The notes under the pieces are model-generated. The model was not told the origin of the DNA, did no database searches, and saw only the letters and a program-made list of their open reading frames with translations. From positions 51,119-115,118 of the forward strand of contig CAUWHJ010000006.1 of the NCBI GenBank assembly GCA_963558655.1: DNA of 64,000 nt, read 5' to 3'. This document shows positions 25,473-34,140 of the stretch, piece after piece. A program made the position numbers and the translations under genes. Origin of the DNA: UMGS1590 sp963558655 (GTDB taxonomy: Bacteria; Bacillota; Peptococcia; Peptococcales; Peptococcaceae). The stretch's first letter is position 1, and every line of letters begins with the position of its first letter.

Positions 25473-26467
25473 GGGCGATCCTCCTCTCGCAGTGTCGGGT
25501 CAATAAGCCCATAGAGCACATCGGCAATCATGTTGCCGCAGCAAACAAAGAGCGCAGAGCACAAGGTAACGCCCAAAAGCAGCGGCACATCGCCGTTCAA
25601 ACCGGCTGCCGCCGCTGCGCTGCCCAACCCCGGGTAGCTAAAGACGTTTTCTGCAAGCACCGAGCCGCCAAAAAGCTCCGAGAAAGAAGCAAACTGCAAG
25701 GTCAGCGCCGGAAAGAGTATGTTACGCAAGCCATGGCGGCGCAGAATGGTCCAGGCATTTTCGCCGCGGGCACGGGCAAAGAGCACGTAGTCGCTTTCCA
25801 GCACGTCGATGAGTTTTTGACGTGTGTGCAGGGCGATGTTGGCGAACGAGGTGAAGCTCAGTGTGAGCGCCGGCAGCACGAGATGCGCCAGACGTTGGCC
25901 GAAGGTGATGTCTGCCTCCAGCGCGCCGATGGGGCTGGAAAAGCCAATCGGCGCCCAACCCAGCCAAACGGCGAAGAATAGCAGCAACACCAGCCCCAGA
26001 CAGAAGGTGGGAACGGCGCTGAGCACATAGCAGAGACGTTTCACAATGCGGTCGGGCAGGCGGCCGCGCATCATGCCCATGAGACACCCCAGGGCGAAAC
26101 CAATCAGCCCAGCCAAAAGCCAGGCGCAGCACATGAGCGCCAAACTGCCGAGAAAGCGTTCGCCAATGATGTCCGCCACCGGACGGCGGTAGAGGGAAGA
26201 GATGCCAAGGTCGCCGGTGAGCACGCCACCCAGCCAGTGCAGATAGCGCATCAGCGCAGGCTCGTCAGCGCCCCAGTAGGAGGCAATGGCGGCTTGTTGT
26301 TCCGGTGAGAGGGCGGTGCCAAGCGAGAGAATGTATTGCTGCACCGCATCAATCGGCGAGAGGGTGACAAGGGCAAAAGCCAGGGCACTTACTGCCAAAA
26401 GCAGCGTGAGCACGCGCAGCAAGCGCATCACAATGCGGCGTGTCAGGCGTTGGGCTGATGGGTGCAT
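25469..26467 (-). CDS. ABC transporter permease, NikB-like
   Basis: A 332-residue DppB/NikB-type permease with an N-terminal membrane segment, a periplasmic/external region (about 40-100, including LGGVLTGDLGIS) and five further segments. The coupling helix region reads DYVLFARARGENAWTILRRH. ATG 26467 lies 9 bp behind AAAGGAG; the TTG two codons earlier is too close to it. Follows the binding-protein gene by 28 bp. Confidence 0.9.
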   Translation of the reverse strand: MHPSAQRLTRRIVMRLLRVLTLLLAVSALAFALVTLSPIDAVQQYILSLGTALSPEQQAAIASYWGADEPALMRYLHWLGGVLTGDLGISSLYRRPVADIIGERFLGSLALMCCAWLLAGLIGFALGCLMGMMRGRLPDRIVKRLCYVLSAVPTFCLGLVLLLFFAVWLGWAPIGFSSPIGALEADITFGQRLAHLVLPALTLSFTSFANIALHTRQKLIDVLESDYVLFARARGENAWTILRRHGLRNILFPALTLQFASFSELFGGSVLAENVFSYPGLGSAAAAAGLNGDVPLLLGVTLCSALFVCCGNMIADVLYGLIDPTLREEDRP

Positions 26468-26495
26468 GGGCAAATTCTCCTTTCATGGTTATTGT

Positions 26496-28088
26496 TTAAG
26501 CCTCCCAGTGCCATTCTTCAAGGTTTTGAATCAGCGGCAGACCATGGCCATGGCCGTGCAGCGGCTGTTCGCCGATGGAGAGGCCATCGCGCACAAAGGT
26601 GACGTGATCGAGATTGACCACCCACACCCATGGGCAAGCACCTTGCATGGCAGTGCCGCTTTCGCCGTCCCATTGTACACGCTGCCAGTAGGCGTTGGCT
26701 TCATCTGGTGAGCTGGCTTTCATGGCTGCGTCAAGGTAGGCGTCGGTGGTGGCGTTCTGGTAGCCTTCCGGATTATAGAAATCGTCCAGATAGGCACCCT
26801 GGGAGCGATAGAGATAGTAGGTTTCGTTCGGGCTGGACGAACCCCAGCCCATCATCACGGCTTCGGAGAACATACGCTGGGTGATGTCGTCCCAGCTGGT
26901 GCCTTCCACGTCGATTTGAATACCAATATTGCGCACCTGTTCGGCACAAGCCATGGCGATGGCTTGACGCGCAGAATCTTCGGCGGGATAGAGGCAGGAG
27001 AACTGCGCTTTCACCCCATTTTTTTCGACAATGCCATCGCCGTCGGTGTCCTGCCAGCCGGCATCGGCGAGCAGCTTGCGCGCATGGTCTACATCTGTTT
27101 CTAAGGCAACCGCAGGATTGTTCCACGGCATGCCGTCATTTTCTGAATACGCAGGACGGCCGAATCCGTTTAGCACGGTTTCCGCAATGGCGTCACGATC
27201 AATGGCGTAGGCAATGGCCTGGCGAATGGCAGGGTCGGAGGTGACATCGTTGCCAATCGGTGCACCACTGGCGGTGGTTTCGCCGTTTGCCGGTGTCATC
27301 GGCAGGGTAAAACCGCGGTTGTCGGCGCTTGGAATGGCCTCCACGTGATAGCCAGGCACTTCGGTGGTGCCAAGGGTGGCGGTGGAGTAGGCAACGTCCA
27401 CCTCACCAGCCTGCACAGCGGCCAGCGCAGCGTCCTCGCTCATAAAGACAATGGTAACATTGTCGATGGCAGGTTTGCTGCCATAGTAATCGTCATTGGC
27501 GCGGAGAACAATTTGTTCTTGAGGGCGCCACTCAACGAATTCATAGGGGCCGGAGCCAATCGGCGCACGGCCGTAGTCCTCGTTGTAAGCGTGTTCAGGC
27601 ACAATGCCAATGGATGCGAGGGTGTTGAGAAAGATGGAGGTTGGCTGACTGAGCGTAATGACGACGGTGTGATCGTCGGTGGCGGTGGCGTTCTCCATAT
27701 AGGTGAGATCCACCGAGCCTTGTGCCGCCTTGGCGGTTTCCAGTGTGAACGCCACATCTTTTGCCGTTACTGGCGTGCCATCGGTGAAGAAGGCGTCGTC
27801 ACGCAGGGTAAACGTCCATGTAAGGCCATCGTCAGAGAGGGTGTAGTTGGTGGCGAGGTCGTTTTCAAAGTCAAGATCGGCGGTGTAGCGCACCAGCGTG
27901 CTTTGCACAATCGGCGCATTGCCATGCCCCCAACCCTGGGTAGGGTCGAGGGTGTCTGGCTCGTCACCAATGGCAATGACCACGCTTTCGGCGTCCGGCG
28001 CCTTGCTTGTGGCGCCATCATCTGCACAGCCAACCAGGCTGACGAGCAAGGTTAAAAGCGTACCCAGCGCGATGATTTTACGCGTCAT
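26496..28088 (-). CDS. Nickel/peptide ABC transporter substrate-binding lipoprotein, NikA-like
   Basis: A 530-residue solute-binding lipoprotein of family SBP_bac_5. The lipobox LVSLVGC puts the lipidated Cys at 21. The segment DEPDTLDPTQGWG and GSGPYEFVEW are family hallmarks. A HGHGHG run at 511-516 near the C terminus could bind nickel directly. The gene overlaps larC by 11 bp, which ties transport to nickel-pincer cofactor synthesis; nickel specificity rests mainly on that context. AAAGGAGG precedes ATG 28088. Confidence 0.88.
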   Translation of the reverse strand: MTRKIIALGTLLTLLVSLVGCADDGATSKAPDAESVVIAIGDEPDTLDPTQGWGHGNAPIVQSTLVRYTADLDFENDLATNYTLSDDGLTWTFTLRDDAFFTDGTPVTAKDVAFTLETAKAAQGSVDLTYMENATATDDHTVVITLSQPTSIFLNTLASIGIVPEHAYNEDYGRAPIGSGPYEFVEWRPQEQIVLRANDDYYGSKPAIDNVTIVFMSEDAALAAVQAGEVDVAYSTATLGTTEVPGYHVEAIPSADNRGFTLPMTPANGETTASGAPIGNDVTSDPAIRQAIAYAIDRDAIAETVLNGFGRPAYSENDGMPWNNPAVALETDVDHARKLLADAGWQDTDGDGIVEKNGVKAQFSCLYPAEDSARQAIAMACAEQVRNIGIQIDVEGTSWDDITQRMFSEAVMMGWGSSSPNETYYLYRSQGAYLDDFYNPEGYQNATTDAYLDAAMKASSPDEANAYWQRVQWDGESGTAMQGACPWVWVVNLDHVTFVRDGLSIGEQPLHGHGHGLPLIQNLEEWHWEA

Positions 28089-29376
28089 GGCTGCCCTCCT
28101 TTATGCTTGCACGCACAAAGGCTTCGGCTTCGGCAAGGGTGGTGCCGCGGGCATCGGCGATGCGTGCGAGGTCGTCGTGTTCCCATTTTTCGCGTGTGAC
28201 ACCGTAGCCGCTAGAGATTTTGCGGTGCACTGGCCCGGCAGAGGTGTCGATGGTGTCGATGTGGCGGTCGAGCACATAGCGGCGGAAGTGGTTTTCACGA
28301 ATCCCAATGGTGGTGGTGTGGGCAAAGAGTGCACGAACAAGGGCGTCTTTGTCCGCCTCATGGCACATCACATGGAGAAGCAAGCCGGGACGACTCTTTT
28401 TCATGCCAATTGGCACGGTGTAAACGTCCAACGCACCGGCGGCAAAAAGTCGATCAAACGCATAGCCAACGGCTTCACCAGTCATGTCGTCGATATTGCA
28501 GCAAAGCTCAACCACCGTTTCGCTTTCTGCGTCACGGGTGCCTAAAAGGGCGCGCACGCAGTTGGCGGCAGGGAAATCCTTTGTACCCATGCCGTAGCCA
28601 ATGGCTTCGGTACGCAGCGGCGGCATATCGCCGAAGCGGCTGACAAAGTGCTTGAGCAGAGCAGCGCCGGTTGGCGTGCACAGCTCGCCCTGAATGGCTC
28701 CGCCGTAGATAGGCACGTCTTTAAGAATGGTGGCGGTGGCTGGTGCCGGCACTGGCAGAATGCCATGGGCGCAGTGTACTTGCCCAGCGCCCACGTGCAC
28801 CGGCGAAGCAACCACTTCGTCTGCGGCGAGACGCTGCATCAGCAGGCATACGGCAGTGATGTCGGCAATAGCGTCCATCGTGCCCACTTCGTGGAAATGG
28901 ACATCCGTTATTGGCTTGCCATGCGCCTGGCTTTCGGCTTCTGCGATGAGCGTGTAAACTGCCATCACATCGTCACAGACGGCTTCCGGCAGATGCAGAT
29001 GGCTTCGCACAAGATGTTCAATGTCTGCCAGACCGGTGTGGTGATGGTGGCTGTGGTTATGGTCGTGGCTGTGTTCATGATCGTGCCCATGGTCGTGGGT
29101 GTGTTCGTGCTCATGATCGTGGTCGTGGCTATGTTCATGGTCGTGATGGTGGTGGGCATCGTGGCTTTCTTCGGCTTCGCCGTGCACAGTCACCTGCAAA
29201 TGCGTGCCGGTGATGCCGCATTTCACTGCCGTTTCGCGCGTGAAACGCACGCCGGGAATGCCGAGACCGTTCAGCTCGGCAACGAAGGCGTCAGGGTCAG
29301 GCAAAAGTTCGAGCAGGGCAGCGGCAAGCATATCACCGGCGGCGCCCATGCTGCAATCGAGGTAGAGTGTTTTCAT
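28078..29376 (-). CDS. larC: Nickel-pincer cofactor cyclometallase LarC
   Basis: A 432-residue LarC, which inserts nickel into the pincer pyridinium precursor in a CTP-dependent step. MKTLYLDCSMGAAGDM at the start is the LarC signature. Residues 72-113 are an extreme metal-binding insertion with 24 histidines alternating with Asp/Glu. Here the gene is one continuous frame, whereas in some lactobacilli it is split by a programmed frameshift. AAGGAG precedes ATG 29376. It sits in the order larE-larB-larC. No lactate racemase (larA) is in the window. Confidence 0.95.
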   Translation of the reverse strand: MKTLYLDCSMGAAGDMLAAALLELLPDPDAFVAELNGLGIPGVRFTRETAVKCGITGTHLQVTVHGEAEESHDAHHHHDHEHSHDHDHEHEHTHDHGHDHEHSHDHNHSHHHHTGLADIEHLVRSHLHLPEAVCDDVMAVYTLIAEAESQAHGKPITDVHFHEVGTMDAIADITAVCLLMQRLAADEVVASPVHVGAGQVHCAHGILPVPAPATATILKDVPIYGGAIQGELCTPTGAALLKHFVSRFGDMPPLRTEAIGYGMGTKDFPAANCVRALLGTRDAESETVVELCCNIDDMTGEAVGYAFDRLFAAGALDVYTVPIGMKKSRPGLLLHVMCHEADKDALVRALFAHTTTIGIRENHFRRYVLDRHIDTIDTSAGPVHRKISSGYGVTREKWEHDDLARIADARGTTLAEAEAFVRASIKEGSHDA

Positions 29377-29391
29377 AGCATGATCTCCTTA

Positions 29392-30135
29392 TCATTTCAT
29401 GTGGTTGATACGATTGGCCAGGTAACCGGCACCAAAGCCGTTGTCGATGTTGACCACCGACACACCGCTGGCGCAGGAATTGAGCATAGAAAGCAGTGCC
29501 GAAAGGCCGCCAAAAGAAGCGCCATAGCCTACGCTTGTTGGCACGGCGATGACAGGGCAGTCGGCCAGGCCGCCAAGCACGCTGGCAAGGGCGCCTTCCA
29601 TGCCGGCGATGGCGATGATGACGCTGGCGCTCATAATCTCGTCCAGATGCGCCAGCGTGCGGTGTAATCCGGCAACACCAACATCATAGAGCCGAATCAC
29701 CTCGTTGCCGAGCACGGTGGCAGTGAGGGCTGCTTCTTCGGCAACGGGCAGGTCGCTGGTGCCGCCGGTGGCCACAACGATGGTGCCAAGGCCGTCTGGC
29801 TCCGGTGTTGGGCCAATCACGCCGCAGCGTGCTGCCTCGTGATACACGAGGGGCTGGCTTTCCTGCACAAGAGCGGCGGCTTCGGCAGAAAGGCGGGTGA
29901 TGAGAATGGTTTCCTGACCGGCAGCACGCATGGTTTCAGCGATGCCGGCAATCTGCGCGGCGGTTTTTCCGGCGCCGTAGATGACCTCTGCCGTGCCTTG
30001 ACGCAGCTTGCGGTGGTTGTCGATTTTGGCGTAGCCAATGTCCTCGAAAGGTTGCTTTTTTAGCGCCAGCACGGCATCGTCCACGGAAACGCTGCCATCA
30101 CGCACGCCTTCGAGCAAGTGTTTAATATCTGTCAT
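29392..30135 (-). CDS. larB: Nickel-pincer cofactor carboxylase/hydrolase LarB
   Basis: A 247-residue LarB, which carboxylates nicotinic acid adenine dinucleotide and releases AMP to start pincer cofactor synthesis. The C-terminal half is related to PurE (VVATGGTSDLPVAEEAALTA, VIAVPTSVGYGASFGG, described in part). Length is normal. GGAGGTG precedes ATG 30135, and the start overlaps the larE stop by 4 bp, indicating translational coupling. Confidence 0.95.
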   Translation of the reverse strand: MTDIKHLLEGVRDGSVSVDDAVLALKKQPFEDIGYAKIDNHRKLRQGTAEVIYGAGKTAAQIAGIAETMRAAGQETILITRLSAEAAALVQESQPLVYHEAARCGVIGPTPEPDGLGTIVVATGGTSDLPVAEEAALTATVLGNEVIRLYDVGVAGLHRTLAHLDEIMSASVIIAIAGMEGALASVLGGLADCPVIAVPTSVGYGASFGGLSALLSMLNSCASGVSVVNIDNGFGAGYLANRINHMK

Positions 30136-30878
30136 GGTCGCACCTCCAAATCGAGCGATACACTATGGTAGAGGGGGCGAAGCGCATGGAGAATGGCGGT
30201 GCGTTGGCTGAGCACCTGTGCAAGCTGGGCTTCGGGTACTTGAATCCGCGCATGGCCATGCGCTACACGCACGCGGAAATCGCGGAAGCCGAGCGCAACA
30301 AGCGCCGTTTCCGCAGCTTCGGTGGCTGCCAAGGCGGCGGCCGTCAGCGGTTCGCCCATTGCTTGTCGTGTGGCCAGGCAGGCGTAAGCCGGCTTATCCC
30401 AGGTGAAAAGCCCTGCCTCGCGGCTGTGCTTGCGAATGGCAGCCTTCGTGAGGCCGCACGCACGCAGCGGCGAGCGCACATCAAGCTCTGCCAGTGCACG
30501 CATACCAGGACGTTCGGCGCCGTCATCATCGGCGTTGGTGCCATCGCAAAGCACCGAAAAACCATCACGAGCAGCAGCTTGCTGAATCGCCGAAAGCACA
30601 GCACGCTTGCAGTGATAGCAGCGGTTGGCATCGTTTTTTGCCACGTCGGGCACAGCGAGCACATCAAGCGGCACGATGGTCAGCGGTGCGCCAAGCTGCG
30701 CTGCCAAACGGCGTGCGTCCTCCAGCTCGAAACGTGGCTGAAAGGCACTCTGCACCGTGTAGGCACGCACACGGCGCGCGTGGCGCATGGCGGCGTAGAG
30801 CAAATAGGCAGAATCCACACCGCCGGAAAAGGCAATCGCCACTTCCGGCGTGGCGGCAAAAAATTCCTCTAGCGTCAT
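30132..30878 (-). CDS. larE: Pyridinium bis-thiocarboxylate synthase LarE
   Basis: A 248-residue ATP-pyrophosphatase that sulfurates the carboxylated nicotinate mononucleotide. The PP-loop is AFSGGVDSAYLLYAA (about 18-32). NRCYHCKRAV contains two nearby cysteines, and another Cys appears at DGTNADD/ YACLATR, the latter equivalent to the Cys176 sacrificial sulfur donor region of characterised LarE; the presence of more than one cysteine could allow a cluster-based variant. ATG 30878 lies behind AAAGGGGGAAA. First gene of the lar/nik operon, with its own promoter and leader. Confidence 0.93.
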   Translation of the reverse strand: MTLEEFFAATPEVAIAFSGGVDSAYLLYAAMRHARRVRAYTVQSAFQPRFELEDARRLAAQLGAPLTIVPLDVLAVPDVAKNDANRCYHCKRAVLSAIQQAAARDGFSVLCDGTNADDDGAERPGMRALAELDVRSPLRACGLTKAAIRKHSREAGLFTWDKPAYACLATRQAMGEPLTAAALAATEAAETALVALGFRDFRVRVAHGHARIQVPEAQLAQVLSQRTAILHALRPLYHSVSLDLEVRP

Positions 30879-30892
30879 AGTGTTTCCCCCTT

Positions 30893-31017
30893 TACAAGAA
30901 AAAAGCACACCACGCCTCCCTGAGAGACGAAGTGTGCCTTCATGGCATACATAATGCAATAGATGAATGATTGTTCAATGTCGGGCGTCTGCCGGCGTAA
31001 GTCGGCTTCCTGCCAAC
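30893..31017 (-). promoter_or_regulatory. lar/nik operon leader with terminator-like hairpin (candidate riboswitch or attenuator)
   Basis: Reading the minus strand from about 31017: GTTGGC/GCCGAC can form a first hairpin (31018-31002), a GC-rich segment follows, and the leader ends with GCACACTTCG...GTGGTGTGC (about 30937-30905) followed by TTTTTT. That is an intrinsic terminator placed between promoter and larE. I could not match it to a known class; a nickel-responsive element is the natural guess. Confidence 0.5.
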
Positions 31018-31023
31018 GGATAT

Positions 31024-31052
31024 AGTATAGCACAGTGGTGCGCCAATATCAA
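31024..31052 (-). promoter_or_regulatory. lar/nik operon promoter
   Basis: On the minus strand: TTGATA (31052-31047), 17-bp spacer, TATACT (31029-31024). The -35 overlaps the stop codon of the DUF3842 gene. Confidence 0.7.
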
Positions 31053-31456
31053 CAAACGTGTTCCTTCAGCAAAGCGAGCACATCGGCGAGAAGCTGACGA
31101 ATGTTGCGGTCGCCAACACCGGCAACGAGATTGTCGCAGTGGTTGACAGGAATGAGAATGCGTTTGGCAGGCGACTGCGCCACAGCCAGCGCCATGCGTG
31201 GCGTGATTTCGCCCAAAAGCGCATCGGCAATGACAATGCCCACTGGCCCAATGATGACATCTGCCTTGCGGGCGCACACCACAACAGCGTTCTCGCCGGT
31301 GGCAGCCTGCGTGGCGCCGGCTTTGAGCATCGCCTGCGTAGCCGTGGCGTTGGTGCCAACGGCAGTGAGCGTGGCATCTGGCAGCGCTTCGCTGAGCAGG
31401 CTCACCAACTGCCGCCCAATGCCGCCGCCCTGGGCATCAATAACAAGAATATTCAT
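31049..31456 (-). CDS. DUF3842 family protein
   Basis: A 135-residue protein with a Rossmann-like start NILVIDAQGGGIGRQLV (GGGxG nucleotide-binding loop at about 10-14) and alternating strands and helices throughout; no catalytic residues are assignable. The family is found in Clostridia and has no known function. AAGGAGG precedes ATG 31456. It is co-directional with the lar operon and its stop overlaps the lar promoter, so a link to nickel-pincer metabolism is possible but only by position. Confidence 0.8.
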   Translation of the reverse strand: MNILVIDAQGGGIGRQLVSLLSEALPDATLTAVGTNATATQAMLKAGATQAATGENAVVVCARKADVIIGPVGIVIADALLGEITPRMALAVAQSPAKRILIPVNHCDNLVAGVGDRNIRQLLADVLALLKEHVC

Positions 31457-31524
31457 AGCAGTTCCTCCTTGCCTCTATACGACCATTATACCATAGCAAA
31501 ATATCCACAGCCAAGGCGTGTGCT

Positions 31525-31553
31525 TTGACAGCACCTTTTTTCTATGTTAAACT
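31525..31553 (+). promoter_or_regulatory. MATE gene promoter
   Basis: TTGACA (31525-31530), 17-bp spacer, TAAACT (31548-31553). Confidence 0.65.
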
Positions 31554-31600
31554 ACACTTTTTATAGAACATTAAATCGTTGATACAGGTAGGAGGCGCCG

Positions 31601-32917
31601 ATGGATTTTCTCGCAACAGACATCAAAAAACTTTACAGAAAATATCTCATCGCATCAATGGGCAGTGCGTTGGCAACGTCCATTTATGCGTTCGTTGACA
31701 CTATTGCCGTGGGTCAAGCCGTGGGGCCAATGGGCGCAGCAGCCATCGCTGTGCTGAATCCCTTTTTCAGCATCATGGTGTTTCTCGCCAACCTTTGCGG
31801 CATCGGCGGGGCTGTGCTTATGGCCAACGCCAAAGGCGAGGGGCAGGAAGCGCGCGGCAACGCCTACTTCACAGCCGCTCTCGTGCTCATTGCAAGCATC
31901 ATCATTGTGGGCTGGGTGACGTTTTTCTTCTTTCATGAGCAAGTATTCACCTTCTTTGGTGCCACCGAAGAAAATATGCCCTACATTCTCGACTACGGAA
32001 AATGGCTTGTCTGGTGCTTTCCGGGCTACATTCTGCCGATTTTCCTTGGCGCCTATCTGCGTAATGACGGCGCGCCGGAGCTTGCCATGGCTGCCGTCAT
32101 CACAGGGGGCTTGTGGAACTGCTTTGGCGATTGGTATTTCTGCTTCCCATTAGACATGGGTATGGCTGGTGCTGCCATCGCTACTGTTAGCGGTGCCTCG
32201 CTGCAAGCGGTTATTATGGCAACGCACTTCCTGCGCCGTAAGAAATGCCATCTGCGCCTTGTGTGGCCAAAACACCTCCTGCGTGATATGCGCCGCATCA
32301 TCACCGTGGGCTTTGGCTCCGGCGTGCTCGATTTGGGCAACGTCTTTATCGCCATCGTCATCAACAACCAAATCCTGCGCTATGGCAACGTTGACCACCT
32401 TGCCGTTTACGGCGTTGTCAGCACCATCTCGTTGCTTTTCCAGGCTCTCTTTGGCGGCGTGGGCCAGGCGGCACAACCGCTGCTCTCCACCAACTACGGC
32501 GCCCGCAAGCTCGACCGCGTGCATACCGTGCTGCGTATGGCGTTTGTCACCGTGGTTATCATGGGCATCGTCTTTATGCTCTTGGGCGAATGTTTCCCAA
32601 AACAAATCACCAGCCTTTTTATTGACGCCACCCCAAGCGTGCTCGCTGCCGCACCGCTCGCCTTCCGCTGCTACTTTCTCTTTTTCCTCTCATTAGGCAT
32701 CACCGTTCTTGCCACCTATTACCTGCAAGCCACCATGCACGCACGTCAAGCCATGACCATCTCCGTCCTGCGAAGCCTCGTGCTCTCAGGCATCATGCTC
32801 TTCCTCCTGCCGGTCGCACTTGGCCTGCCAGGCGTATTTCTCGCCATGCCAGCATCAGAAGCCATCGTAGCAATTCTGGCGATTGTGTTCTTGCGCCGCA
32901 CGCAAATGCAGCGATAA
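31601..32917 (+). CDS. MATE family efflux transporter
   Basis: A 438-residue, 12-helix cation:drug antiporter of the MatE family. The N-terminal half contains DTIAVGQAVGPMGAAAIAVLNP and the second half repeats a related pattern (VYGVVSTISLLFQALFGGVGQAAQP), consistent with the two MatE domains. AGGAGG precedes ATG 31601. Single-gene transcript between its promoter and a strong terminator. Exports toxic cations or flavin-like compounds in known relatives; substrate not predictable. Confidence 0.9.
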   Translation: MDFLATDIKKLYRKYLIASMGSALATSIYAFVDTIAVGQAVGPMGAAAIAVLNPFFSIMVFLANLCGIGGAVLMANAKGEGQEARGNAYFTAALVLIASIIIVGWVTFFFFHEQVFTFFGATEENMPYILDYGKWLVWCFPGYILPIFLGAYLRNDGAPELAMAAVITGGLWNCFGDWYFCFPLDMGMAGAAIATVSGASLQAVIMATHFLRRKKCHLRLVWPKHLLRDMRRIITVGFGSGVLDLGNVFIAIVINNQILRYGNVDHLAVYGVVSTISLLFQALFGGVGQAAQPLLSTNYGARKLDRVHTVLRMAFVTVVIMGIVFMLLGECFPKQITSLFIDATPSVLAAAPLAFRCYFLFFLSLGITVLATYYLQATMHARQAMTISVLRSLVLSGIMLFLLPVALGLPGVFLAMPASEAIVAILAIVFLRRTQMQR

Positions 32918-32927
32918 ATTACATAGT

Positions 32928-32973
32928 AAATCCCCCTGCTTGAACATACTTGTGTTCGAGCAGGGGGATTTTT
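32928..32973 (+). terminator. MATE gene terminator at the left edge of island C
   Basis: AAATCCCCCTGCT pairs with AGCAGGGGGATTT, with further pairing inside (TGAACA/TGTTCG), then TTTTT. Confidence 0.85.
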
Positions 32974-32977
32974 ACGA

Positions 32978-33910
32978 TTATGTTTCGTTGAGCATTAGTG
33001 GTGGCAGGTGCAAGAGTTCGCAATAGGCATCAAGTAAGGATTGTAAGATAGGGCTATTTAACGCTTCGTGTTGTACGACGATGCCGAAATAAAGGGGAAT
33101 TTTGTCGCGAATAGGGATACTTTTCATGGCGTTGAATACGGGTGGGGTGTTTGGTGGTGCAGCGCCGATGGAGACATGTTTGCCTGTGGCTAGGAGATAT
33201 TGCAGCATGGTAGGGGTGGAGACGGTATTGATGATGGTGGTATTGGAGTAATAGGAACGTAGAAATTTTAAAAGTGGCGACTGATCATTGATGGTATAGA
33301 GAAGAAGGGGCATTTGCGAAAGAGTTTTCAGAGAGATTGAGGAATAGAGTTTGATAAGGTCGTTATCTGGCGCTGCATAGGCAGCCAGGCGTACATCGAC
33401 CAGCTTGATGAATTGAAGGGTAGGGTAAGTAGCTAAGACGGTAAGTAGTTCATCGTCTAATGTGAAAAGGCCAACGGTATTAGGATGTTCAAGAAGATTG
33501 TCAAAGTTGGTGTCGCTGTTGGTCTGGCGCATGTTAATAGACAGTGTTGGATAAAGTTCGAGTAAGCGATTGATGGGTTTTACATAGATGCTTTCGTTAG
33601 TGGCGACACTGGTGTAGAGGGTCAGGTGTTGGATGTTTGTTTTCTGTAATTGTTGGTGTTGGAAAGAGGTAAGAAGTTGGTTGTGAGCGTTTAAGCATTG
33701 AGTGGCCCATGTGAATACTTGTTCACCTTCTGGAGTGAGTGTGGTGCCTTTGCTGCTACGAAGGAAGAGTTTGACGCCAAAATGGTCTTCTAATCGTGCA
33801 ATGATGGCACTAAGGTTGCTACGCTCTAAAAAACTTTTTTCAGCAGCTTTGGATATAGAGCCACATTGGGCAACTTCAATGAAATATTGAAGATGATCAA
33901 GGTTAATCAT
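32978..33910 (-). CDS. LysR-family regulator of island C
   Basis: A 310-residue LysR-type regulator starting MINLDHLQYFIEVAQCGS with a complete helix-turn-helix (SISKAAEKSFLERSNLSAII, about 18-37). The effector domain is full length. ATG 33910 follows GAGAGGAG; a longer reading to 34015 passes through the operator palindrome and is rejected. It is divergent from PDE2, the classical LysR arrangement, so it should control PDE2 and its own synthesis from the shared intergenic region. Confidence 0.88.
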   Translation of the reverse strand: MINLDHLQYFIEVAQCGSISKAAEKSFLERSNLSAIIARLEDHFGVKLFLRSSKGTTLTPEGEQVFTWATQCLNAHNQLLTSFQHQQLQKTNIQHLTLYTSVATNESIYVKPINRLLELYPTLSINMRQTNSDTNFDNLLEHPNTVGLFTLDDELLTVLATYPTLQFIKLVDVRLAAYAAPDNDLIKLYSSISLKTLSQMPLLLYTINDQSPLLKFLRSYYSNTTIINTVSTPTMLQYLLATGKHVSIGAAPPNTPPVFNAMKSIPIRDKIPLYFGIVVQHEALNSPILQSLLDAYCELLHLPPLMLNET

Positions 33911-33999
33911 TGGCAAAAACTCCTCTCTTTTTTGAACCTTGGCAGGAAGCGTTTGTATATGTCTATTATAAAGCGATGTGTGGCGCTTAGCAATGAAAG

Positions 34000-34021
34000 G
34001 CGTATGAAAAATCATACGCCT
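34000..34021. promoter_or_regulatory. Candidate LysR operator ahead of PDE2
   Basis: Perfect palindrome GGCGTATGA-AAAA-TCATACGCC in the divergent LysR-PDE2 region. Its centre is 66 bp from the centre of the TATACT box at 34074-34079, the usual position for a LysR recognition site. Confidence 0.65.
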
Positions 34022-34050
34022 CTTGGAAAAATGGCGATTTTTAATGTCTT

Positions 34051-34079
34051 CGATAAGCAGTATTAATGGGTGTATACTA
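34051..34079 (+). promoter_or_regulatory. PDE2 promoter
   Basis: TATACT at 34074-34079 with a poor -35 (TCGATA 34051-34056, 17-bp spacer). A weak -35 fits an activator-dependent promoter. Confidence 0.5.
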
Positions 34080-34140
34080 AAACCAAGAAAACAACAAAAC
34101 GTTTCAAGAGAAACGCTGAATGCGTAAGGAGGATGTTTTC

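Noticed and set aside
29030..29165. Short tandem repeat or CRISPR-like array
   Set aside because: The repeating CAT/GAC pattern encodes the histidine-rich insertion of LarC within an intact frame; no spacers.
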